In this document: piece after piece, positions 1 to 6,831 of the stretch
How positions within the stretch are numbered: the stretch's first letter is position 1
Layout of the letters: each line of letters begins with the position of its first letter
From: an uncultured Rickettsiales bacterium
Lineage (GTDB): Bacteria > Pseudomonadota > Alphaproteobacteria > Rickettsiales > UBA1997
Direction: 5' to 3'
Length of the DNA: 17,097 nt
Assembly (NCBI GenBank): GCA_951801155.1
Contig: CATOLK010000007.1
Location: 1-17,097 of the forward strand
Notes under the pieces: model-generated
What the model saw: the letters and a program-made list of their open reading frames with translations, nothing else
Database searches by the model: none
What the model was told of the DNA's origin: nothing
Program-made: the position numbers and the translations under genes

Positions 1-4
1 ATAA

Positions 5-46
5 AAAATATATATAGAAAATAAGAATAGTTTTATGCAGTAGGTC
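5..46 (-). repeat. Left copy of 42-bp inverted dispersed repeat
   Basis: Read on the minus strand this begins AGACCTACTGCATAAAACT and continues through TTCTTATTTTCTATATATATTT. It matches 16942-16983 on the plus strand over 42 bases with two mismatches, so the window is bounded by inverted copies. The AGACCT ends face inward, towards the genes, and the rest runs out of the window. This could be the end of an insertion sequence lying outside, or a dispersed intergenic repeat; no transposase is visible here. Confidence 0.8.
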
Positions 47-135
47 TAATATATATTCTACTTAATTATAAATAATAACTAAAAATAAATCGTTTAAGTT
101 GTAATATCAACAATATAACAATATCATTAAATTAA

Positions 136-163
136 TTGACATTTAAAAAATACATTATAATCT
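136..163 (+). promoter_or_regulatory. Putative promoter of the large ankyrin gene
   Basis: A consensus -35 TTGACA lies at 136-141. A consensus TATAAT lies at 156-161 but leaves only a 14-base spacer. The overlapping TAATCT at 158-163 gives 16 bases and may be the working -10. A 12-base direct repeat (ATACATTATAAT) at 150-161 and 175-186 duplicates the -10 sequence. The first in-frame ATG with a ribosome site is at 218. Confidence 0.45.
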
Positions 164-217
164 TTACACGCAACATACATTATAATGATAATTATTAATT
201 TTATACAGGAGAAGATA

Positions 218-2146
218 ATGGGAGAAGTTAATTTAGAAGAAGAATATAACAACTTCGAAAAAACTATTTTAAGAGCAAGTAGTTTAAATTTTACAAACAA
301 AGATTTTATACCACTTTTATACAATATATATCATAAAGGTTCTAAAGAAGATATAATAAGAACTGTGAATACAGCAGATGAAAATAGCCTATTTGAAAAG
401 GATAATTTTAATAATCGTTTAATTCATTTTGTGGCAGAATTTGGAAATAAAGAATCTTTTGAAATAATATTTAATAAATTAAGTAATGCATTTATAGATG
501 ATCAAAACAAAATTGGAGAAACACCTTTAATATTAGCAGCTAAAGCAGGAAATAAAGATATAGTACAATTTTTAATAGATGAAGGAGCAGATATAAATAA
601 AAAAGATGTATATGGTTTAAATCCAATTAGCATAGCTGCCGCAAATGGGCGAACAGAAATTGTAGAACTTTTATTTAAAAAATCTTTAGAAAAAAATAAA
701 GAAAAAATAGCAAAAGAACCAACTACAGATAATCAAAATAGGGCTCCAAGAAATAATTCAAATAATATGAAGATAGTGGAACCAACAAATTCAAATACAA
801 ATAATTCGCCAAGAAAAAAAATAAATGTAAAAAAACATGAAGAAACTCCAACTACAAAAGAGGAAACTCCAACTAATTATATAGATATGCCAGATGAATT
901 TGGTTTTACTCCACTCGAAAACGCTATCTCAAATGGACATTTAGAAACTGTTAAAAAATTAATAGAACTCGGCGCAAAAATAAATGAAGATGATTTATAT
1001 TATGCTGTTTCTAATGGACAAGCTGAAGTAGCTGAATATTTAAATTCAACAAAAGCCTTCGAACATAATCAAAAACTAGAAGATTATGCTATAGAAGCAA
1101 TTAAAAATGGAGAAACTGATATACTTAAATTTTTAGTGGAGAATGAATATTCTAATCCGAATAAACGTGATTCAAATAATAAAACTCTATTAGATTATTC
1201 TATTGAAAACAAAAAAGAAAAAATGGTTGAGTTTTTAAATAAAAAAACAAAGTTAGAATTTAAAAAAGATAGAATTACTAATGCAAATATTATTCATAAT
1301 GCTACAAAAAAAGCAAATCAAAAAACACTTGAAACTTTGACAGAAAACAATGGTAAAAAAAATAAATATATAAAAAAATTTTTTAAAGGAAGAGATGACA
1401 ATGGGAATATTCCTTTATACTATGCTGTTAAAAATAAAGATGCAGAAATGGCAGAATTTGTAATTAAAGAAATGAATAGCAAAAATTTAATTGATAAAGA
1501 AAATTTTTCTGATATAATCGATATTTTGTATTCTGATGAAAATAAACAATTTAGAAAAGAAATTTTTAATAATTTAAATGAAGAAATAGTTAATAAAATA
1601 AAAGAAACCAAAATGGAAATAGAAATAGAAAAATCTCATAAAGAAGGCTTAGTAGAAAAAAAAGAATTTGATGCATTAAAATACAACTTTGAACAAAAAA
1701 AAACAAATGTAAAAGAAAAAATGAGACAAATAGAACAAAGAAGAGATGAAATAATAAAAGCAAAGAAAAAATTAGAATTATTGCATGGCAGTGAATTATC
1801 TCAGAATAGTAAAAATAAAATTGAGGAAATAGAAAAAAAATTAGAAAAATATAAAATTGATATTATAGATAAATCGGAAACATCTGAATTAGAAACTGAA
1901 CAAATTACAAAATCAAAATCACAAACTTTAACTAATGTAAATGCAAAAAGAATAATAGTAAAACCTAACCCTAGATCAAAAACCTCAAATAGCACAAGAA
2001 TAACACCACAAGCAAGAAAACAACAACAAAATAACCATGGCTTCAGAAAACAAATTGATGATAATTCAGACAAGATTTTAACTGATTTAAAATCAATAAA
2101 TAAAGCTCTTGATGAAATAATGAACACAACTGAATTAGGAATATAA
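218..2146 (+). CDS. Ankyrin-repeat and coiled-coil protein, 642 residues
   Basis: A lineage-specific protein, possibly a secreted host-interaction effector; that role is inferred from the domain type and the apparent endosymbiont context. An in-frame ATG exists at 185, but the ATG at 218 is preferred because AGGAG at 207-211 lies six bases before it. Ankyrin-type repeats are recognisable at about residues 66-95, 95-163 (GETPLILAAKAGNKDIVQFL, then NPISIAAANGRTEIVELL), 226-277 (GFTPLENAISNGHLETVKKL), 288-341 and 394-420. A low-complexity Asn/Thr/Pro insert at about 165-226 splits the array and contains a 21-bp tandem duplication. A Lys/Glu-rich predicted coiled coil fills about 463-548. A basic Ser/Thr/Gln-rich tail follows to about 615, then a short helix. 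There is no N-terminal signal peptide and no membrane segment. It appears to be monocistronic and ends in a strong terminator. No enzymatic domain is seen. Confidence 0.9.
   Translation: MGEVNLEEEYNNFEKTILRASSLNFTNKDFIPLLYNIYHKGSKEDIIRTVNTADENSLFEKDNFNNRLIHFVAEFGNKESFEIIFNKLSNAFIDDQNKIGETPLILAAKAGNKDIVQFLIDEGADINKKDVYGLNPISIAAANGRTEIVELLFKKSLEKNKEKIAKEPTTDNQNRAPRNNSNNMKIVEPTNSNTNNSPRKKINVKKHEETPTTKEETPTNYIDMPDEFGFTPLENAISNGHLETVKKLIELGAKINEDDLYYAVSNGQAEVAEYLNSTKAFEHNQKLEDYAIEAIKNGETDILKFLVENEYSNPNKRDSNNKTLLDYSIENKKEKMVEFLNKKTKLEFKKDRITNANIIHNATKKANQKTLETLTENNGKKNKYIKKFFKGRDDNGNIPLYYAVKNKDAEMAEFVIKEMNSKNLIDKENFSDIIDILYSDENKQFRKEIFNNLNEEIVNKIKETKMEIEIEKSHKEGLVEKKEFDALKYNFEQKKTNVKEKMRQIEQRRDEIIKAKKKLELLHGSELSQNSKNKIEEIEKKLEKYKIDIIDKSETSELETEQITKSKSQTLTNVNAKRIIVKPNPRSKTSNSTRITPQARKQQQNNHGFRKQIDDNSDKILTDLKSINKALDEIMNTTELGI
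842..875 (+). repeat. 21-bp tandem duplication inside the ankyrin gene
   Basis: GAAACTCCAACTA occurs at 842-854 and again at 863-875, a period of 21 bases (seven codons). It encodes a repeated EETPT peptide in the disordered insert between ankyrin blocks. The in-frame period suggests slippage or duplication tolerated by an unstructured linker. Confidence 0.75.
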
Positions 2147-2178
2147 AGATATTGATTATAAATTCCTATACAAAAATT

Positions 2179-3039
2179 TTACATTCCTATATCCAAGATT
2201 CTTAAAATTTTGGATATAGAATTTTTAAATTTTTTTAAATTTTCATTTTTTTCTAGCAAATAATTCAAATTATTATTTTTATTCATAAAATATTCACAAC
2301 AAAAAATGCAAATATCCAACTCATCAATTTTATTCTTATTAAAATCAAAAAAATTATAATCATTATACAAATATTTTTTATCTATAATAAGTGCTTTTCT
2401 AATTATTTCATAATCATTGATTTTAAACGGTAATTTATCATTATTTTTTTCCAAAAATATCATTGCATCTTGAAATTGTCTGATTTTTTCCATTCTATTT
2501 TTTATAAAAAAATATTTTTCTCCATCATTATAGGTAGGAGTTTTTAATAATTTCCAGAGAATATTAAAAATAAATAAAATAATAGCATTATAATTTTTAA
2601 TATTATTATATTCTTTAAGCATACAATTTTTATAATAAAAAGTATTATTTTTTTCTTTTTTCTCAATAGAGATTGCCGTAACATCACAGCACATTTCACA
2701 AATATCAATGATATTAGGAATTTTATTATTTTTGTAAAAATGATGCCTTTGATTGTTATAATGTTTTTCTGTTATTTCACGACATTTTTGTTTATCAAAA
2801 ATATATTCTACTCCAAAATTCTTATTATAAAAATATTTAGTATATTCTACGTATGCATAAATTAAACTTGGTTCTAATTTATCCAAATCATGATATAGAG
2901 ATCTTTCTAAAAGTTGAAAGGGTTTTATTTTAAGATATAACTTTGATAAATTATTTTCCAAAATTATCATATTATTTTGAACAGTTCTGGTATGAAATAT
3001 AAATCTATCAATAAACGCTGTTTTATAAATTTTATCCAT
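2179..3039 (-). CDS. DUF5662-like protein, 286 residues
   Basis: The function is unknown. The N-terminal half resembles the DUF5662 family, which I know from phages and bacteria, by its conserved polar motifs: H50-D51-x-D53-K54, then H93 with H99-H100 (HYNNQRHH), then E115-M-C-C-D119. This His/Asp spacing recalls HD-type metal-binding phosphohydrolases, but catalysis is not shown. The family is usually much shorter. Residues from about 130 to 286 are an Asn/Lys/Phe-rich extension that I do not recognise, with one hydrophobic stretch (about 150-165). The start is supported by AAAGGG at 3050-3055, ten bases upstream. The gene begins 40 bp after glyS and may be transcribed with it. It converges on the ankyrin gene, and its last codons double as that gene's terminator. 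Confidence 0.75.
   Translation of the reverse strand: MDKIYKTAFIDRFIFHTRTVQNNMIILENNLSKLYLKIKPFQLLERSLYHDLDKLEPSLIYAYVEYTKYFYNKNFGVEYIFDKQKCREITEKHYNNQRHHFYKNNKIPNIIDICEMCCDVTAISIEKKEKNNTFYYKNCMLKEYNNIKNYNAIILFIFNILWKLLKTPTYNDGEKYFFIKNRMEKIRQFQDAMIFLEKNNDKLPFKINDYEIIRKALIIDKKYLYNDYNFFDFNKNKIDELDICIFCCEYFMNKNNNLNYLLEKNENLKKFKNSISKILRILDIGM
2187..2237 (+). terminator. Rho-independent terminator of the large ankyrin gene
   Basis: A 14-bp stem (CTATATCCAAGATT at 2187-2200, AATTTTGGATATAG at 2206-2219, one G-U pair) closes a 5-base loop. It is followed on the plus strand by T-runs at 2222-2226 and 2230-2237. It starts 41 bases after the ankyrin stop and lies entirely inside the last codons of the convergent minus-strand gene. 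Confidence 0.85.
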
Positions 3040-3079
3040 ATTTAATAAACCCTTTAACTTTAAAATTGTTGTTGATAAT

Positions 3080-4450
3080 TTATTCTTTAAAATAATTTAA
3101 AATATAAGTTTTTAAATCATTTAAATTTATTCTTTCTTGTTCCATAGTATCTCTATCTCTAATAGTTACACTTTCAGGACTATTTTCAAAAGTTTCAAAA
3201 TCAACAGTAATACATAACGGAGTTCCTACCTCATCATTCCTTCTATATGCTTTTCCAACATTTCCAGTATCTTCATATTTAATTCTTCCTATTCCTAATT
3301 TTTGCAAACTTTCTTTAATTTCATGACATTTTCTAACTATTTTTTCATTATTTTTAGCCAACGGAACAACAGCAACTTTAATCGGTGCTATATGTTTTTT
3401 AAATTTCAAAACAATTCTACTATTATTTTCATCAATTTGTTCTTCAGTATAAGCTTCAGTTAAAAGCGCTAAAATACCTCTATCAACACCAGCTGACGGT
3501 TCTATTACATAAGGAACAATAAATTCTTTAGTTTCTAAATTTTGTATAGCTAATCTTGTATTAGAATCATTATTTTCTTTTACTTTAGAATAAATATTCA
3601 AACTCTTTTGTTCTTTTGTATGTGAACCAAGATCAAAATCAGTTCTATCTGCTATACCTTCTAATTCTTCTTCACCATGTGGGAATTTATAAAGTATATC
3701 AGCTGTTGCTTTTGAATAATGGGCTAAATCTTCTTTTGGAACATTATAAACTATTATATTTTCTCTCGATAATCCTTGTGCAACCCACCAATTTATTCTA
3801 GATTCTACCCATTTTTTATGCCATTCTTCATCAGTACCAGGTTCAACAAAAAATTCCATTTCCATTTGTTCAAATTCTCTAACTCTAAATATAAAATTTC
3901 TTGGTGTAATTTCATTTCTAAAAGCTTTACCAATTTGAGCAATACCAAAAGGAAGTTTTCTTGTAGTGGAATCCAAAACATTTCTAAAATTTGTAAAAAT
4001 TCCTTGTGCTGTTTCTGGTCTTAAATAGCAAAAACTATTACTATCTTCAATAGCTCCCATTCTAGTCTTAAACATTAAATTAAAATTTTTTGGTTCTGTT
4101 AAATCTTTACCGCCACATTTATCACATTTTCCATCTTTTATATGATCAGCCCTCATTCTATTACCACAATTTTTACATTCACAAAGTGGGTCTGTAAAAG
4201 TTTCTTCATGTCCAGAATGTCTTAATGTCAATTGATGTGTTAAAATTGAACTATCTAAACCTTCTATATCATCTCTTTCATATACCATACTTTTCCACCA
4301 AGCTGCTTTTAAATTATTTTTTAGTTCAACACCTAATGGACCAAAATCATAAGCTCCTTGTAAACCACCATAAATTTCCGAATTCTGAAAAATAAAACCC
4401 CTTCTTCTACACAATGAAATTAATTCATCCATTTTAATATTTTTTTTCAT
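3080..4450 (-). CDS. glyS: Glycyl-tRNA synthetase, single-chain (alpha2) type
   Basis: Charges tRNA-Gly with glycine in the cytoplasm. The protein has 456 residues, full length for the homodimeric class II enzyme also found in Firmicutes, Deinococcus and eukaryotes. The N-terminus carries the family signature RGFIFQNSEIYGGLQGAYDFGPLG. A Cys-rich insertion with two CxxC pairs at about 89-114 looks like a zinc site. Motif 2 (FRNEITPR...REFEQMEMEFF) is near 174, and motif 3 (EPSAGVDRG) near 318. An anticodon-binding domain starting about IAPIKVAVVPL ends the protein. The start is backed by AAGG at 4458-4461, seven bases before ATG, and a good promoter at 4495-4523. Most alphaproteobacteria use the unrelated two-subunit GlyQ/GlyS enzyme, so the type is unusual here. 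The symbol is ambiguous because glyS also names the beta subunit of that enzyme; some databases use glyQS. Confidence 0.96.
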   Translation of the reverse strand: MKKNIKMDELISLCRRRGFIFQNSEIYGGLQGAYDFGPLGVELKNNLKAAWWKSMVYERDDIEGLDSSILTHQLTLRHSGHEETFTDPLCECKNCGNRMRADHIKDGKCDKCGGKDLTEPKNFNLMFKTRMGAIEDSNSFCYLRPETAQGIFTNFRNVLDSTTRKLPFGIAQIGKAFRNEITPRNFIFRVREFEQMEMEFFVEPGTDEEWHKKWVESRINWWVAQGLSRENIIVYNVPKEDLAHYSKATADILYKFPHGEEELEGIADRTDFDLGSHTKEQKSLNIYSKVKENNDSNTRLAIQNLETKEFIVPYVIEPSAGVDRGILALLTEAYTEEQIDENNSRIVLKFKKHIAPIKVAVVPLAKNNEKIVRKCHEIKESLQKLGIGRIKYEDTGNVGKAYRRNDEVGTPLCITVDFETFENSPESVTIRDRDTMEQERINLNDLKTYILNYFKE

Positions 4451-4781
4451 TTTAATACCTTAAAAATAATAATCTTAAAATAATATCAACGCATATTATA
4501 AATTATTTTTTTATTTAAGTCAATCAATTAAATTTGAAAAATAAATACATTATAACCCAAAAAGTTTATAAATATAAAATCCATTAACCTTAGCTTATTT
4601 TCTATATACAACCCTATAACTACATCATTTCTCTACGCATTATTTTTCATATAAAAAAACAGAACAAACGCACACAGAAATAACATTAAAAAAATAGAAA
4701 AAGCAAATAAAAATAAAGAAAACTCTAGGCTAAAGTTAGATAAAAACTAATAACTATAGTATCAATTTAATTTTACAAATT
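4451..4781. other. 331-bp gene-free spacer between cysS and glyS
   Basis: Beyond the glyS leader and promoter I see no ORF with coding character, no tRNA and no clear cysS terminator. Position 4594-4608 (CTTATTTTCTATATA) repeats 15 bases of the outer part of the edge repeat, without its AGACCT end. 4545-4555 (ATACATTATAA) repeats the ankyrin promoter segment at 150-160. It may be decayed intergenic DNA. Confidence 0.6.
4495..4523 (-). promoter_or_regulatory. Sigma70-type promoter of glyS
   Basis: On the minus strand, TTGACT (4518-4523) is followed after exactly 17 bases by a perfect TATAAT (4495-4500). Transcription would start about 4488, giving a leader of some 40 bases before the glyS ATG. 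Only one base departs from the consensus hexamers. Confidence 0.8.
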
Positions 4782-6122
4782 TTACTTTATAATATCCCAT
4801 TCCACACCATTTTTACTATCTTTTAACAAAATATTTTTTAACTTCAAATAATCCCTTATTTTATCAGCCTCAATCCAATCTTTATTTTTTTTTGCATCAT
4901 TTCTTTTTTTAATTAAATCATTAATTTCTTCCTCTGTTATATCTAAATTACTCAAATCTTTATCAATTTTTAACAAATTTTCATCAAAAATTCCCAAAAA
5001 TTCCAAAGCATTTTTCAATTTATCATAATTTTTATTATTATTAAAATCATTCAATAAAGCTATAACCTTTGGTGTATTTACATCATTACACAAAATTTCT
5101 ATAACCTCATCCGGAACCTTATTTTCACATTCAAAATTAATCACATTTTTATGCAAATCTTTCAAATTTTTTTCCGATTCTTTTATCAAATTTTCATTAA
5201 AATCAAGTGGCTTCCTATAATGATTTTTCATCATAGCAAATCTTACAATTTTTCCATTGACACCTTCATTTTTCAACTTTTCAATAGTAATAAAATTATT
5301 CAAAGATTTTGACATTTTTTCACCATTAACCATTAAAAAACCAGTATGAAACCAATAATTTGCAAAATTACTACCAAGAAAAGCACAACAGCTTTGAGCT
5401 ATTTCATTTTCATGATGTGGAAATTTCAAATCCACACCACCACAATGTATATCGAAATTCTCACCCAAATATTTATGACTTAAAGCAGAACATTCTATAT
5501 GCCAACCAGGTCGCCCTACCCCCCACGGACTTTCAAATTTACTTGATTCATCATCTATAGCGAGACTTGGTTTCCACAATACAAAATCCAAAGCATTTTT
5601 TTTATATTCTCCAGCCTCTATTCTGGCTTCTTTCTTTAATTCTTCAATATTTCTATTGGACAATTTTCCATAATCTTTATATTTATTAACATCAAAAAAA
5701 ACATTACCACTAGCCACATAAGCAAAACCATTATCTATTAATTTTTGTATAATATCTATAATTTCCGAAATATTTTCCGTAACTTTTGGTTCAAAAGTTG
5801 GAGTTAAATTATTAAGATACTTCATATCACTATCACAATAATTTATAATTTCTTTCGTTAACTCCTGAATTGTTATGCTTCTTTGTGTTGCTCTAATATT
5901 TATTTTATCGTCTACATCGGTTATATTTCTAACGTAAATAACATTTTTATATAAATATTTTAACAATCTTACCAAAATATCAACGGCAACTGTAGTTCTA
6001 GCATGCCCTAAATGAGCTTTATCATATACTGTTAATCCACAGGAATAAATTTTTATATTTTTATTATTTATTGGATTAAAATTTTCTGTCTTGTTGGTTA
6101 GTGAATTATAAATTTTTAACAT
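4782..6122 (-). CDS. cysS: Cysteinyl-tRNA synthetase
   Basis: A class I synthetase that charges tRNA-Cys. Length is 446 residues, slightly short of the usual 460 or so. The HIGH motif is present as H37-LG-H40 in YDKAHLGHAR, and KMSKS (GEKMSKSLNNF) is near residue 269. The zinc ligands of the family are visible: C28 (SCGLTVYD), a Cys near 209 (HIECSAL), and the HHENE motif near 234-238. The C-terminus is a helical anticodon-binding part ending in the family-typical ADKIRDYLKLKNILLKDSKNGVEW. No Shine-Dalgarno sequence precedes the ATG (GCAATTAAAAAATG). It is divergent from smpB, with 213 bp between the genes. Confidence 0.97.
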   Translation of the reverse strand: MLKIYNSLTNKTENFNPINNKNIKIYSCGLTVYDKAHLGHARTTVAVDILVRLLKYLYKNVIYVRNITDVDDKINIRATQRSITIQELTKEIINYCDSDMKYLNNLTPTFEPKVTENISEIIDIIQKLIDNGFAYVASGNVFFDVNKYKDYGKLSNRNIEELKKEARIEAGEYKKNALDFVLWKPSLAIDDESSKFESPWGVGRPGWHIECSALSHKYLGENFDIHCGGVDLKFPHHENEIAQSCCAFLGSNFANYWFHTGFLMVNGEKMSKSLNNFITIEKLKNEGVNGKIVRFAMMKNHYRKPLDFNENLIKESEKNLKDLHKNVINFECENKVPDEVIEILCNDVNTPKVIALLNDFNNNKNYDKLKNALEFLGIFDENLLKIDKDLSNLDITEEEINDLIKKRNDAKKNKDWIEADKIRDYLKLKNILLKDSKNGVEWDIIK

Positions 6123-6133
6123 TTTTTAATTGC

Positions 6134-6155
6134 TTATTAATAATAATATTAATAA
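6134..6155. repeat. AT-only inverted repeat in the cysS leader
   Basis: TTATTAATA (6134-6142) and TATTAATAA (6147-6155) form perfect 9-bp arms around 4 bases, starting 12 bases upstream of the cysS start. It could be a leader hairpin or a protein site. Because it contains only A and T in an AT-rich leader, chance is a real alternative. Confidence 0.35.
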
Positions 6156-6183
6156 TTTAAAAAAATGAAAAGTAAATAAAAAT

Positions 6184-6203
6184 AATAGGCCTCCTGCATA
6201 AAA
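6184..6203 (+). repeat. Internal short copy of the edge repeat
   Basis: AATAGGCCTCCTGCATAAAA differs at one position from 16939-16958. The match stops after the AAAA, so only the inner tip of the 42-bp repeat is present. It lies in the divergent cysS-smpB spacer, reading towards smpB. Confidence 0.7.
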
Positions 6204-6276
6204 AATTTTCCACAAAAAACAAATATTGCAAAAAAGACAAGAATTTACTTGAGTTTACTAAAACCCAAATTAATAA

Positions 6277-6304
6277 TTGATTTATTATTTTCTTTAAATA
6301 TAAT
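6277..6304 (+). promoter_or_regulatory. Sigma70-type promoter of smpB
   Basis: TTGATT (6277-6282), a 16-base spacer, and a perfect TATAAT (6299-6304). The predicted start near 6311 leaves a leader of about 25 bases before the ATG at 6336. Confidence 0.65.
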
Positions 6305-6326
6305 ATTAATTATTAATTAATATTAT
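6300..6326. repeat. 27-bp AT-only palindrome over the smpB -10 box
   Basis: ATAATATTAATTA (6300-6312) and TAATTAATATTAT (6314-6326) are perfect 13-bp arms around a single T. The palindrome overlaps the -10 hexamer and the probable transcription start, so it could be an operator for a dimeric regulator. It is made only of A and T, which weakens the case. Confidence 0.5.
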
Positions 6327-6335
6327 TCAAACACT

Positions 6336-6809
6336 ATGAGCAAAGACAATTACAAAATTATAGCGCAAAATAAAAGGGCAAAATATGAGTATTTCATAGA
6401 AGATGAATATGAAGCTGGAATTGTATTGGAAGGAAGTGAAATAAAAAGCATTAGAACAGGAAAAGTAAATATAGAAGATTCTTTTATAGAATTCGACAAA
6501 AATGGAGAATTATTTTTGATAAATTCTTATATAGCACCATATAAATTAGCTACTATATTCAATCATGAAGCAAAAAGAAAAAGAAAATTACTACTTAATA
6601 AAAGAGAAATAAATAAAATTATAGGTAAAATAAAACTAAAAGGACTTACCTGTGTTCCTCTTGTTTTATATATAAACAGTAAGAATTTTGCTAAAATTAA
6701 AATAGCAGTAGTTAAAGGAAAAAAGTTATATGATAAAAGAGAAAGCATAAAGGAAAGAGATTTTCAAAGAGAAAAAGCTATGCTTTTAAAAGAGAGATTT
6801 ATAAAATAA
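6336..6809 (+). CDS. smpB: SsrA-binding protein SmpB
   Basis: Binds tmRNA and brings it to stalled ribosomes for trans-translation. At 157 residues it has the usual length. Conserved family segments are seen in order: AQNKRAKYEYFIEDEYEAGIVLEGSEIKSIR at 10-40, then SFIEF and LFLINSYIAPY, then the basic C-terminal tail (KLYDKRESIKERDFQREKAM) that enters the decoding site. There is no Shine-Dalgarno sequence before the ATG (CAAACACTATG). The tmRNA gene is not in this window. It converges on gpsA with a single base between the stops, inside a shared hairpin. Confidence 0.97.
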   Translation: MSKDNYKIIAQNKRAKYEYFIEDEYEAGIVLEGSEIKSIRTGKVNIEDSFIEFDKNGELFLINSYIAPYKLATIFNHEAKRKRKLLLNKREINKIIGKIKLKGLTCVPLVLYINSKNFAKIKIAVVKGKKLYDKRESIKERDFQREKAMLLKERFIK

Positions 6810-6831
6810 TTTATAAATCAAACTCTCTTTT
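6788..6831. terminator. Bidirectional terminator containing both stop codons
   Basis: The hairpin pairs AAAAGAGAG (6788-6796) with CTCTCTTTT (6823-6831), and ATTTATAAA (6797-6805) with TTTATAAAT (6810-6818). A 4-base bulge lies at 6819-6822 and a 4-base loop at 6806-6809. On the plus strand it ends in a T-run for smpB; on the minus strand TTTTAAAAGC follows for gpsA. The smpB stop is at 6807-6809 and the gpsA stop at 6811-6813, so the terminator is built from the last codons of both genes. Confidence 0.75.

Noticed and set aside
185..217. Upstream ATG extending the large ankyrin protein by 11 residues
   Set aside because: There is no ribosome site before 185, and AGGAG at 207-211 is correctly placed for the ATG at 218.
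127..324. 65-codon open frame on the minus strand
   Set aside because: It overlaps the promoter and start of the large ankyrin gene, has no ribosome site and has a composition expected of an antisense shadow.
4451..4781. Possible tRNA or small RNA in the 331-bp spacer
   Set aside because: I found no cloverleaf, no T-arm consensus and no CCA-proximal stem; only weak AT hairpins.
5146..5165. Further copy of the TTTTATGCA repeat core
   Set aside because: TTTTTATGCAAATCT lies in the cysS coding sequence and matches only about nine bases of the core; likely chance.
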